A program made the position numbers and the translations under genes. Under the pieces are notes generated by a model. It saw only the letters and a list, made by a program, of their open reading frames with translations. It made no database searches and had not been told where the DNA came from. A DNA stretch of 64,000 bases, from assembly GCF_017114995.1 (NCBI RefSeq), contig NZ_JABXKL010000080.1:186001-250000 (forward strand). The letters run 5' to 3'. The stretch is from Nostoc sp. NMS9. Its GTDB lineage: Bacteria > Cyanobacteriota > Cyanobacteriia > Cyanobacteriales > Nostocaceae. Positions 43,501 through 52,292 of this stretch are shown here, piece by piece; position 1 is the first letter of the stretch; each line of letters opens with the position of its first letter.

Positions 43501-44670
43501 ATGAAAGCAGTTTGCTGGCATGGAGCAAATGATGTGCGGGTAGAAACGGTTCCTGACCCCAAAATTCTTAACCCGCGTGATGCGATTATTAAAATTACTT
43601 CCACAGCAATTTGTGGATCTGATTTGCATATTTACAATGGCTACATCCCTTCAATGGAAAAGGGTGACATCCTTGGCCATGAATTCATGGGGGAAGTTGT
43701 AGAACTTGGAAGTGCAGTTAAAAATGTGAATATAGGCGATCGCGTGGTTGTTCCCTTCACCATCTCCTGCGGTAACTGCTTTTTCTGCAATCGGGATTTA
43801 TGGTCGTTGTGCGATAACTCTAACCCCAATGGTTGGTTAGTAGAAAAGCAAATGGGCTATTCGCCATCAGGTCTATTTGGCTACTCTCATTTATTCGGCG
43901 GTTATGCTGGTGGTCAAGCAGAGTATGCACGAGTGCCCTTTGCCGATGTCGGCTTGTTCAAAATCCCCGATGGTTTAACGGATGAGCAAGTACTATTTTT
44001 AACAGACATTTTCCCCACAGGCTATATGGCAGCTGAGAACTGCAACATCCAACCCGGTGATATTGTCGCCGTTTGGGGTTGTGGTCCTGTCGGACAATTT
44101 GCTATCAGAAGCGCATATATGCTAGGTGCAGAACGTGTAATCGCCTTTGACCGCATTCCCGAACGTCTGCAAATGGCTAAAGAATACGGCAAAGCTGAAG
44201 TTCTCAACTACGAAGAAGTAGATGTAGGCGAAGCACTCAAAGAAATGACTGGTGGTCGTGGCCCCGATGCTTGCATTGATGCAGTGGGAATGGAAGCACA
44301 TGGCACAGATTTTATGGCGATGTACGATCAGGTAAAGCAAGCAGTACGTCTAGAAACAGACCGTCCAACGGCATTACGACAAGTAATTGTGTCTTGTCGG
44401 AAAGGTGGTCACGTATCAATTCCGGGTGTATATGGTGGCTTCGTAGATAAAGTGCCGATGGGTGCTGCGATGAACAAGGGCCTAACCTTGAAAATGGGAC
44501 AAACACACGTCCACAAGTATCTAAAACCTTTGCTAGAACACATCCAAAACGGTGATATCGATCCAACATTTATCATTACTCACAGCTTACCTCTAGAACA
44601 AGCGCCCCACGGCTACGAAATTTTTAAGGAGAAGAAAGATAACTGCATCAAAGTTGTACTCAAACCTTAA
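43501..44670 (+). CDS. Zinc-dependent alcohol/formaldehyde dehydrogenase-like protein
   Basis: 389-residue medium-chain dehydrogenase/reductase. Catalytic zinc region TAICGSDLHIYNG and GHEFMGEV; structural zinc Cys cluster CGNCFFCNRDLWSLC near 95; Rossmann motif VWGCGPVGQFAIRSA near 195. The length and the insert (ACIDAVGMEAHGTDFMAMYD) resemble glutathione-independent formaldehyde dehydrogenases. Substrate is probably an aldehyde or alcohol. A decayed copy is 0.6 kb upstream. Tandem GATGAGGGA repeats separate it from the cupin gene downstream. Confidence 0.9.
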   Translation: MKAVCWHGANDVRVETVPDPKILNPRDAIIKITSTAICGSDLHIYNGYIPSMEKGDILGHEFMGEVVELGSAVKNVNIGDRVVVPFTISCGNCFFCNRDLWSLCDNSNPNGWLVEKQMGYSPSGLFGYSHLFGGYAGGQAEYARVPFADVGLFKIPDGLTDEQVLFLTDIFPTGYMAAENCNIQPGDIVAVWGCGPVGQFAIRSAYMLGAERVIAFDRIPERLQMAKEYGKAEVLNYEEVDVGEALKEMTGGRGPDACIDAVGMEAHGTDFMAMYDQVKQAVRLETDRPTALRQVIVSCRKGGHVSIPGVYGGFVDKVPMGAAMNKGLTLKMGQTHVHKYLKPLLEHIQNGDIDPTFIITHSLPLEQAPHGYEIFKEKKDNCIKVVLKP

Positions 44671-44681
44671 TGGGGAGTGAA

Positions 44682-44717
44682 GATGAGGGAGATGAGGGAG
44701 ATGAGGGAGATGAGGGA
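44682..44717. repeat. GATGAGGGA tandem repeat, four units
   Basis: Four exact 9-bp units between the dehydrogenase and cupin genes, followed by CCCAATG-type heptamers. Confidence 0.85.
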
Positions 44718-44790
44718 GACTAGGAAAATAACCTATGCCCAATGCCCAATGCCCAATTTCCAAAGTTAAAACTATAAAGAGGCAAAAAAT

Positions 44791-45132
44791 ATGTCTGATA
44801 CAACCGTTAACAAAGTAGACTCTAGTCATTCTCCAAAAGGCCAACTTGGTCAAAAATATCTTGCATCTGGCAAAAGTATTTCCATGCGTCTGTGGGAAAA
44901 TGAACAACCGAACGAATCTAAAGAGCCAACAGCACGAGAATATGAAACTGTTGGTTATGTAATCAATGGTCGTGCAGAATTACATATTGAAGGGCAAACG
45001 ATTTTACTAGAACCTGGGAGTTCTTGGATAGTACCAAAAGGAGCCAGCCACACTTATAAAATTCTAGAATCATTTACTGCTGTTGAAGCAACCAGTCCAC
45101 CCGCTCAAGTTCACGGGCGAGATGAAAACTGA
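44791..45132 (+). CDS. Cupin-domain protein, 113 aa
   Basis: Small single-domain cupin: VGYVINGRAELHIEGQTILL, then EPGSSWIVPKGASHTYKILE, covering the two cupin motifs with a His and Glu suitable for one metal. The first motif lacks the usual HxH pair (EYETVGYVINGRAEL), so metal binding may be altered. Small cupins of this type act as isomerases, dioxygenases or sensors. Co-directional with the dehydrogenase; role unknown. Confidence 0.85.
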   Translation: MSDTTVNKVDSSHSPKGQLGQKYLASGKSISMRLWENEQPNESKEPTAREYETVGYVINGRAELHIEGQTILLEPGSSWIVPKGASHTYKILESFTAVEATSPPAQVHGRDEN

Positions 45133-45532
45133 TTTGCAATTATTTGAAATTTGGCGATCGCTAAAAACTTATAGCCACTTTCAATAACATAGACTATAAA
45201 GCGGAATGGCACTAAGAAAAGCTATAAGGTTTGCGGAATAAGGACTACAGCTTTAATTCCCTCTTCCGTAGTAATGGCATGATTCAGGCGATGCCTTCTC
45301 TTCTCCTGTCGGAGACGCTGCGCGAACGAGAGGCTTCGCCAACGGCAACATCTTCTCTTCGAGACGCTGCGCGAACGACGAACACACCAGTGCTGGCGAT
45401 TGCCATGACTTTGAATTGGTGTTACATCAGAGGTTGAGCAATACACGCTCTCAAAGCTGCTCTTGAAAGTCAAGAATAATTGTGGTATTGGGTAAATGAT
45501 ATTACACAGCAAAACGTTCTTGGTTCAGGGGA
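45133..45532. other. Gene-free stretch with REP-like units
   Basis: GAGACGCTGCGCGAACG occurs twice (about 45312 and 45361). On the minus strand a short protein-like tail (HAITTEEGIKAVVLIPQTL) ends near 45222 and may be a relic of an unidentified gene. No intact gene. Confidence 0.4.
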
Positions 45533-47104
45533 ATGGTAATTAAAAACCAATATGACTACATTGTGATTGGTGCAGGTTCGGCAGGCTGCGTTGTCGCCAA
45601 CCGTCTGACAGAAGAACCTGAAACCACTGTGTTGTTACTCGAAGCAGGTAAAGAGGATACAAAACCGGAGATTCAAATCCCGTCGGAATGTACAAACCTA
45701 CCAGGCTCCGAGGTGGACTGGGGCTATTTCTCTGAACCAGAACCCTACCTCAATAACCGCAAAATCTTTTGTCCCCGTGGCAAAGTCTTGGGCGGCAGCA
45801 GTTCGATTAATTTCATGACTTATATTCGAGGCAATTATCACGATTATAACCACTGGAGGGAATTGGGGAATCCCGGTTGGAGTTACCAGGATATATTGCC
45901 CTATTTCAAAAAATCTGAGAACCAGCAACGAGGTGTTTCCGAATACCACGGTGTAGATGGCGAGTTGAGCGTGACCGATGTCATTTCCCCATCTGCAATA
46001 TCCCAACGATTTGTAGATGCATGTGTGACAATGGGTTATGACGAAAATCCTGATTTCAACGGAATGCAGCAGTCAGGTGCGGGACCTTTTCAGGTGACTA
46101 TCAAGGATGGTAAACGACACAGTACTGCTGCTGCATTCCTGGTGCCAATTCTCAAGCGTCCCAATTTGACAACAATGACTGGAGCGTTAGTGACTCGGTT
46201 GCTTTTTGAGGGAACTTGCACTGTTGGGGTGGAATATCTGCACGAGAGCATACTGCACCAGGTCAGGGTCAACAAAGAGGTGATTTTAAGTGCTGGCGCG
46301 TTCGATTCGCCCAAACTGCTGATGCTTTCCGGCATTGGCAATGCAGAGTACCTGCAAGCAATGGGAATTCCGGTCGTTGTTGATTTACCAGGTGTCGGAC
46401 AAAACCTCCAAGACCACGTTTGCGTTCCTGTGCCATACGAGGCGACTCAGGATTTACACAGTAATGGCATCGCTGAAACTGGATTGTTTTTGCATAGCGA
46501 GGGTCATCTAGACGCTGCGCCAGATTTAGAGCTGATCTTCGCTCCCATTTTGAGGGTACCTCCTAGCTATCCCAACTCTGGTTTAGGTTTCACGGGTATA
46601 ATCGTTTTGACTCATCCCCAAAACGTTGGCAGTATCAGTTTGCGCTCATCTGATCCCAAAGATACACCAATGATTTGGCTGAACTATCTGCAAAGTCAAT
46701 CCGATGTGCAAAAGCTAGTTGACGGGATTAAATTAATACGCAAATTGTTTCATACTAGTGCCTTTGATGAGTTTCGAGGCAGAGAAGTTGCGCCTGGTGC
46801 CGATGTGACTAGCGATGAAGCACTCGTTGCTTACATCCGAGAAGTTTGCGGTACTGTGTATCATCCTATCGGCACCTGCAAAATGGGAACTGACCCAATG
46901 GCGGTTGTAGACCCCGAACTACGGGTACATGGGGTTAAAGGGTTGCGTGTCGTCGATGCCTCAATTATGCCAACTTTAATCACGGGACATACGAACGCGC
47001 CGACAATTATGATCGGCGAAAAAGCAGCCGATTTAATTAAAGCCACTCTTCGCGTTTCACAGCAAGTAACTTTCAAGAAACACATTGGGTGGGGTAAGAA
47101 ATAG
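45533..47104 (+). CDS. GMC-family oxidoreductase (choline dehydrogenase-like)
   Basis: 523 residues. FAD-binding GxGxxG near the start (YIVIGAGSAGCVVANRLTEE), GMC signatures GKVLGGSSSINFMTYIRGN and VILSAGAFDSPKLLMLSGIG, and the C-terminal active-site block VYHPIGTCKMG plus TGHTNAPTIMIGEKAADL. Family members oxidise alcohols, including choline, glucose and aryl or polyethylene glycol alcohols, with FAD. If it is a choline dehydrogenase it could supply glycine betaine, but no betaine aldehyde dehydrogenase is near. Start at 45533 follows AGGGGAA. Confidence 0.92.
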   Translation: MVIKNQYDYIVIGAGSAGCVVANRLTEEPETTVLLLEAGKEDTKPEIQIPSECTNLPGSEVDWGYFSEPEPYLNNRKIFCPRGKVLGGSSSINFMTYIRGNYHDYNHWRELGNPGWSYQDILPYFKKSENQQRGVSEYHGVDGELSVTDVISPSAISQRFVDACVTMGYDENPDFNGMQQSGAGPFQVTIKDGKRHSTAAAFLVPILKRPNLTTMTGALVTRLLFEGTCTVGVEYLHESILHQVRVNKEVILSAGAFDSPKLLMLSGIGNAEYLQAMGIPVVVDLPGVGQNLQDHVCVPVPYEATQDLHSNGIAETGLFLHSEGHLDAAPDLELIFAPILRVPPSYPNSGLGFTGIIVLTHPQNVGSISLRSSDPKDTPMIWLNYLQSQSDVQKLVDGIKLIRKLFHTSAFDEFRGREVAPGADVTSDEALVAYIREVCGTVYHPIGTCKMGTDPMAVVDPELRVHGVKGLRVVDASIMPTLITGHTNAPTIMIGEKAADLIKATLRVSQQVTFKKHIGWGKK

Positions 47105-47521
47105 GAATTTGACTTTTCACGGGATATGGAAAAGACAAAGTAGTTCGCGAATATTGGGGCTTTGTTGGCGAATTCTTTGAAGTCAAAATTAGACAGCTAT
47201 TGCTGCGAAGCGAGAAATACTCTTGCCAAAATTATTAGCTTGGATCCACCATTGCCAAACTATTGTTACAGAGAAGCAAGCTACGCATCTTGTTTGCTGT
47301 TGGTGCAGCTCTCATAAAGAAGTTCAAATCACTAAATAAAGCATATTTAGTGTGGTGTTTCACTGTTTATATTCTGATGACTGACGCCTTAATTCTATTT
47401 TGAGAATTATAGATAAGACTTATGGCATAAATCTTCTGATAGAGAGACATAACAAGATGAAATTGTATTCTATTAACAATGTCTTTTTAGAGAAAATGCT
47501 TGTAAGAAAGTATGGTTTATT
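47105..47521. other. Gene-free stretch
   Basis: No intact gene or clear repeat. It lies between the GMC gene and the molybdenum hydroxylase relic and may contain further decayed parts of that gene. Confidence 0.4.
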
Positions 47522-47855
47522 CAACAGGTTTCTCTAGGTGCAACCCATGATGGCAAATTGACTGCTCTGCGACACGCCGGGACTTCACAGACTTCAACTT
47601 TCGATGAATTTATCGAAGCGCGTGCAGATGCCAAGCCTGGAGACGAACAAAAGAATGTACCAGTGAATGCAGACGTTCCTGATATTGAGGTATTGTTTGT
47701 GGATGAACACGATCCACATATCAACCCGCTTGGGTGTCAAGGGAATTGGTGAAATTGGGATTACCGCAACTGCGGCGGCGATCGCTAACGCTGTCTATCA
47801 TGCCACGGGTAAGCGTGTCCGCGATTTGCCAATTACCTTAGACAAACTTTTGTAG
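47522..47855 (+). pseudogene. Relic of a molybdenum hydroxylase large subunit (xanthine/aldehyde dehydrogenase type)
   Basis: In order, the sequence encodes QQVSLGATHDGKLTALRHAG and TSQTSTFDEFIE, then jumps to ADVPDIEVLFVDEHDPHINP, and after a one-base frameshift near 47730 LGVKGIGEIGITATAAAIAN, ending VYHATGKRVRDLPITLDKLL. These are C-terminal motifs of the PaoC/XdhA molybdopterin-binding subunit (DPHxNPLGVKGIGEIG is highly characteristic). The N-terminal two thirds are gone. The XdhC and MocA-type maturation genes at 51-53 kb are still intact. Confidence 0.85.
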
Positions 47856-47921
47856 ACATGGCGATCGCGCTTATTTTTCATTCAACGTTTCAAAATATAG
47901 CTTTATCCAAGGAGAACAATT

Positions 47922-48605
47922 ATGTCCAACTTCAAAATATATTCTACTGGTATAGTAGCGATCGCCTTGTCTCTGGCAACTGGTTGCACACCAACTACGC
48001 CCCATGACGACAATATATCTGAAGCTCCACCTGCTCAATCTGTGCAAACGACAGAGAGTCCATCTCCAACTGCATCACCAACTACACCAGGGCAAAATAG
48101 CCTCAGTTATTCAGACAGACAGTTTATCAATGAAGCTGCTCAAGGTGGTTTAGCAGAAGTCCAACTAGGACAACTAGCATCACAACGTGGAGCTAGCAAT
48201 GCGGTAAAACAGTATGGACAGCGTATGGTTCAAGATCATACCCTGGTAAACAATCAACTCAAACAGTTGGCGACTCAAAAAGGTGTAACCCTGCCAACTC
48301 GTCTCGACAGAAAAAATAAGCAAATCCAGCAAAGCTTATCCAAACTTTCTGGTGCTAAATTTGATCGCCAATATTTGAATCATATGCTTCAAGATCATGA
48401 AAAGGATGTCTCTGCATTTCAAACTGAAGCTGAACAGGGACAAGATCCAGAAGTGAAAGCATTTGCGGCTCAAAGTCTACCAATCCTCCAAGAACACCTG
48501 CAACAGGTTCGTTCCCTTGTTAATTCTGGAAGTTCAACTAGCACCTCCACTCCAACTAGCACCTCCACTCCAACTAGCACCTCCACTCCAACTAGTACTC
48601 CCTAA
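47922..48605 (+). CDS. DUF4142 lipoprotein with Thr/Ser/Pro tail
   Basis: 227 residues; ribosome binding site AAGGAGAA 8 bp upstream. Lipoprotein signal peptide with Cys22 in LATGC, a disordered linker, then DUF4142 (about 65-195: YSDRQFINEAAQGGLAEVQL, YGQRMVQDHTLVNNQLKQLA, MLQDHEKDVSAFQTEAEQG), a ferritin-like helical bundle common in stress loci. The tail is STSTPTSTSTPT encoded by four 18-bp repeats (about 48533-48597). The stop TAA (48603-48605) coincides with the junction of an insertion-element end. Confidence 0.88.
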   Translation: MSNFKIYSTGIVAIALSLATGCTPTTPHDDNISEAPPAQSVQTTESPSPTASPTTPGQNSLSYSDRQFINEAAQGGLAEVQLGQLASQRGASNAVKQYGQRMVQDHTLVNNQLKQLATQKGVTLPTRLDRKNKQIQQSLSKLSGAKFDRQYLNHMLQDHEKDVSAFQTEAEQGQDPEVKAFAAQSLPILQEHLQQVRSLVNSGSSTSTSTPTSTSTPTSTSTPTSTP

Positions 48606-48770
48606 TATCATGTCCGGGTAATTAGTTACAAAGTGTAGCTTTGGCTCTTGAGGGTTGACCAGAGGCAGAGCATCTGGGAATGAGATGACAACGCATCATG
48701 AGCGTCCATAAAAGCTTCGGCAGTATGGCTTGGGGTTTTCCCCGAAGTTATGCTGCCCTGGATCTGGGGA
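48606..48770. mobile_element. Remnant of an insertion element with TATCATGTCCG end
   Basis: TAA followed by TATCATGTCCGG at 48603-48617, then TAATTAGTTAC, matches the right end of the MITE at 28192-28303 in inverse orientation. Reading inward on the minus strand, a frame ends at a TAA within 25 bp of the element end (MDAHDALSSHSQMLCLWSTL), as transposase genes often do. No second inverted end was found, so this is a partial element; its inner boundary is a guess. Confidence 0.45.
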
Positions 48771-48893
48771 GGTTGGGGAAAAGGAGTCTAATATCAGCGT
48801 TGCATGAAGGAATTAGATAATTTATTTCTTGGAGTCCTCTAAGTAAAGTTTTGCGTAAAAGCGTAGTGTTTTTAATTGCAAAGAAAGGTATTA

Positions 48894-48967
48894 GCATTGT
48901 TAGGCGACACAATGGCATTGTCAGGCGACACAATGGCATTGTTAGGCAACACAATGGCATTGCAGGG
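48894..48967. repeat. 21-bp tandem repeat
   Basis: Three units of the type GCATTGTTAGGCGACACAATG (21 bp each, 1-2 differences) and a partial fourth. The gap 48606-49041 holds nothing else apart from the element remnant. Confidence 0.85.
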
Positions 48968-49041
48968 TATTCCTAAATTGAATTTGCTACAAATTGCTGT
49001 ACTCAATCCAAAATTTCATCATTAAGAATTAAGAAACCACG

Positions 49042-50361
49042 ATGCCTGAATTGTTTAAAGGAAAAATTTCTCGCCGTCAGATTCTGACTACAGGTGGGTT
49101 AGGAGCCATTTCAGCCGCCGCAATTGGTAGTATGGGCGAAGAGGTTACTGCTCAACAACCAACTGGGCAAGCAACCCCACGCGGAGGCCCGTTACCGCCT
49201 CAGATTGAGTTTCCACCCATCTCAGAAAAAACTGAGGTTGAGACAGGGGGGCCACCAACTGCATTACCTCCAGAGCGACGCTTAGGATTTGCGATCGTTG
49301 GACTTGGCAGACTGACATTAGAAGAAATCATGCCTGCGTTTGCAGAATGTAAACTAGCAAAGCCAACTGCATTAGTTAGTGGTGATGCTGCTAAAGCCAA
49401 TCAAGTTGCACAGCAGTATGGCATTAAACCGCAAAACGTCTACAACTATCAGAATTACGACAATCTCCGCAACAATCCAGACGTTGATGTGATTTATATT
49501 GTACTGCCTAACAGTATGCACCGGGAATATACGGTGCGTGGTGCGAAAGCTGGGAAGCACATTCTGTGTGAAAAGCCAATGGCAACCACAGTCGAAGATG
49601 CTCAACAGATGATCGACGCGTGCAAACAAGCCGATCGCAAGCTGATGATTGCTTATCGCTGCCAATATGAGCCACACCATCGTGCCATGATTCAGATGAT
49701 CCGTAGCAAAGAATTGGGAACTGTGAAGGTGATTCAGGCAGATAACGGACAAAACCAGGGAGGTGACTTAAATCAATGGCGATTGAAACGCGCCTTAGCT
49801 GGAGGTGGCTCTTTACCGGATGTGGGAATTTATTGCTTGAATGCAACTCGTTATTTAACAGGAGAGGAACCGATCGCAATTAGCGCCCAAATCTTCAGCA
49901 CTCCTGGCGATCCTCGCTTCAAAGAAGTTGAAGAAAGTGTCACCTTCCAGCTGCGGTTTCCCAGTGGGATACTAGGGATTTGCTCCACTAGCTACGGCTT
50001 CCACGAAGCGCGTCGATTCCGCGTTTTCGGCTCTGATGCTTGGGCGCAACTCGATCCGGGGTTTTCCTATAACGGTTTGCGGATGATGATTTCGCGCAAA
50101 TCGCCCACCAATAGCATGGCAGAAAACATCAGCGAAGTGCGGATAGGTGAGAAAAATCAGTTTGCCTTAGAAATCGATCACATGGCAGATTGTGTGATTC
50201 AAAACAAGCAACCTCATACCCCTGGTGAAGAAGGTTTGCAAGACCAAAGACTAATAACCGTGATTTACGAAGCCGCACAAACAGGCAAAACGATCGCTCT
50301 ACCTCGTGTGTCATCAGGATTGGATGTCACTCGTGGCCCTGCTCCTCGAATGCTGAAGTGA
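49042..50361 (+). CDS. Tat-exported Gfo/Idh/MocA-family oxidoreductase (GFOR-like)
   Basis: 439 residues. A Tat signal (ISRRQILTTGGLGAISAA, residues 9-26) directs export of the folded protein. The NADP-binding domain starts at LGFAIVGLGRLTLEEIMPAF (about 82-101), with HILCEKPMAT near 175, and the catalytic region GGGSLPDVGIYCLNATRYLT has Tyr where many family members have His, as in glucose-fructose oxidoreductase. Such enzymes keep tightly bound NADP and may act on sugars in the periplasm. Substrate not known here. Confidence 0.9.
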   Translation: MPELFKGKISRRQILTTGGLGAISAAAIGSMGEEVTAQQPTGQATPRGGPLPPQIEFPPISEKTEVETGGPPTALPPERRLGFAIVGLGRLTLEEIMPAFAECKLAKPTALVSGDAAKANQVAQQYGIKPQNVYNYQNYDNLRNNPDVDVIYIVLPNSMHREYTVRGAKAGKHILCEKPMATTVEDAQQMIDACKQADRKLMIAYRCQYEPHHRAMIQMIRSKELGTVKVIQADNGQNQGGDLNQWRLKRALAGGGSLPDVGIYCLNATRYLTGEEPIAISAQIFSTPGDPRFKEVEESVTFQLRFPSGILGICSTSYGFHEARRFRVFGSDAWAQLDPGFSYNGLRMMISRKSPTNSMAENISEVRIGEKNQFALEIDHMADCVIQNKQPHTPGEEGLQDQRLITVIYEAAQTGKTIALPRVSSGLDVTRGPAPRMLK

Positions 50362-51129
50362 TACATGCATACCGCAGTTATGACAACCTCTACTTAGAGT
50401 CCGCTCCGTAAATCTTTGTTTTGCGATCGCTCAATTGCCTCAATTGTTTCCAACATTGGGGGTTGCATGAACCACAAGATACTAAAAAAAGATGAACCTG
50501 AGTTAATTTGCCCAAGCAGCGGCGTCTCAGTGTTCATCTAGATGGTGATTTATTCATTGTCTAAAAAAACACATAATGTTTCATCCACCACACAACAGAA
50601 AATTATCTAGTTTTGCGGGTGGTTGAGAGTATTCACTGTAGTTACGAAAAATCAGTATTCCGTGCTAATTCTAATGATAGATAAATGACTCAAGTTGACA
50701 ACTATCCCGTGGGGCATGATTTCAGCGGTATTTTCGCTTATCTTGAGTAGTACAACACTGCGATGCCTGCGGTGGTTAACAATGCACCTCATACCATTTC
50801 ACGAAATACTTGATACAAATAATTTGTTTCTAACTCTTTCCCCCTGCTCCTCGGTCACTGAGCATAGCCGTACCCCTACGGGGAAGCAAGCTACGCGCAG
50901 CGTCTCGTAGAGAAGTGCTGCTCCCCTGCTGCCTATTTGTATCAACCTAAAAGTGAAATGGTATCAGTTTAATGCATATACTGCAATCATTAATGGGCGG
51001 CAAAGAGACTTGTGTTTGACACTAGCAGCGATGCACAATCGCACAGGATGGCACAGTCATCACATTGTTTTCATTGGGACTGCTTGCTCAAGCTGACAAA
51101 CTGCTAGAAACAGAAAAATAAACAATCAA
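50362..51129. other. Gene-free stretch
   Basis: Contains a REP-like CTACGCGCAGCGTCTCGTAG near 50891 and two copies of the motif GATACCATTTCAC (about 50788 on one strand, 50955 on the other), also present near 13694. No gene. Upstream of xdhC, so it should hold that operon's promoter. Confidence 0.5.
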
Positions 51130-52287
51130 ATGAACGAATTACAAGCAATTTTAGAAGGCTTCGAGTCAAGTCAAAAAAGTGGTGAAATGACTTTTATTGC
51201 GACTGTAGTTAAGACTCAAGGTTCAACCTATCGCCGATCGGGTGCTAAAATGCTGATGACAAATACAGGTCGGACTATCGGAACAATCAGTGCCGGTTGC
51301 TTGGAGAACGATGTATTTGAGCATACTCAACAACGAATGTCAGACGGTGAACCAATTGTTGTTACTTACGATAGTACCGCCTCCGAAGATATTCTTTGGG
51401 GCTTTGGTTTGGGGTGCAATGGGATAGTGCAAGTTCTCATCGAACGTCTTGAGGGAGAAAGCACACCAAATGCGATCGCTTTTATACAGGAGTGTTTTCA
51501 TAAAAAACATTTGGGTATTATTGCTACAGTCTTTGCCTTTGAAGGCACAGTCAAGGTCAAACTTGGGTCGCGCCTCCTGCTGTATCCTGATGGTAAAATT
51601 ATCACTGACATCAAAGATCCAAATTTAATTCAATCTCTGCTTGCAGATAGTCAAGCAGCCTTTGCTAATCAAAAGTCAAGGGTAAACAACTATCAGTTAC
51701 GTTTAGGCAGTGCTGAAGTTTTCATCGAAGTCATCCAACCACCCAGATCTTTAATAATATTTGGTGCAGGTTATGATGCTGTACCCGTAGCCCAGTTTGC
51801 TCAAGCATTAGGTTGGGACGTTACTATAGTCGATTGTCGAGCTAATGAGGCAACTAGAGCACGATTTCCTATGCCTTGTAATGTTATTCTTAGTCTGCGA
51901 GAAATTGTACATAAACAGATATTTATAAATGCCCACACAGTTGCTGTAGTGATGACGCATAATTACCTTGACGACCTAGAAATTTTGAAAATGTTGCTGC
52001 CATCTCCTACACCCTACATAGGGGTTTTAGGCCCAAAGCTGCGTACTGAAAGATTGCTTGAAGATTTACATCTGCAAGGAATAGATTATACTACTGAACA
52101 ATTAAAAAGATTGCATGGCCCAATTGGGATTGACATTGGAGCAGATACACCTGAAGAAATAGCGATCGCGATTATTGCGGAAATTCAAGCAGTGCTAACA
52201 AACTGCAATGGTAATTTTTTAAGAAATCGCAATCAACCGATTCACCAACGTTATGAAAGCAACTCAAACTTGCTACTTACCACATAG
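51130..52287 (+). CDS. xdhC: XdhC/CoxI-family molybdenum hydroxylase maturation protein
   Basis: 385 residues. N-terminal XdhC_CoxI domain (FIATVVKTQGSTYRRSGAKM, SAGCLENDVFEHTQQR, LWGFGLGCNGIVQVLIERL) and C-terminal Rossmann domain (LIIFGAGYDAVPVAQFAQAL, VVMTHNYLDDLEILKMLL, PIGIDIGADTPEEIAIAII). XdhC proteins bind molybdenum cofactor, aid its sulfuration and insert it into xanthine dehydrogenase-type enzymes. It forms an operon with the MocA-type gene 5 bp downstream. The enzyme they serve survives in this window only as a relic at 47.5 kb. Confidence 0.92.
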   Translation: MNELQAILEGFESSQKSGEMTFIATVVKTQGSTYRRSGAKMLMTNTGRTIGTISAGCLENDVFEHTQQRMSDGEPIVVTYDSTASEDILWGFGLGCNGIVQVLIERLEGESTPNAIAFIQECFHKKHLGIIATVFAFEGTVKVKLGSRLLLYPDGKIITDIKDPNLIQSLLADSQAAFANQKSRVNNYQLRLGSAEVFIEVIQPPRSLIIFGAGYDAVPVAQFAQALGWDVTIVDCRANEATRARFPMPCNVILSLREIVHKQIFINAHTVAVVMTHNYLDDLEILKMLLPSPTPYIGVLGPKLRTERLLEDLHLQGIDYTTEQLKRLHGPIGIDIGADTPEEIAIAIIAEIQAVLTNCNGNFLRNRNQPIHQRYESNSNLLLTT

Positions 52288-52292
52288 TTTTT

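Noticed and set aside
48748..48960. Minus-strand frame with MPLCRLT repeats
   Set aside because: Simply the 21-bp tandem repeat read in one frame.
44677..48967. Tandem repeats considered as a CRISPR array
   Set aside because: Units are 9-21 bp and contiguous, without unique spacers of regular length, and no cas genes are present.
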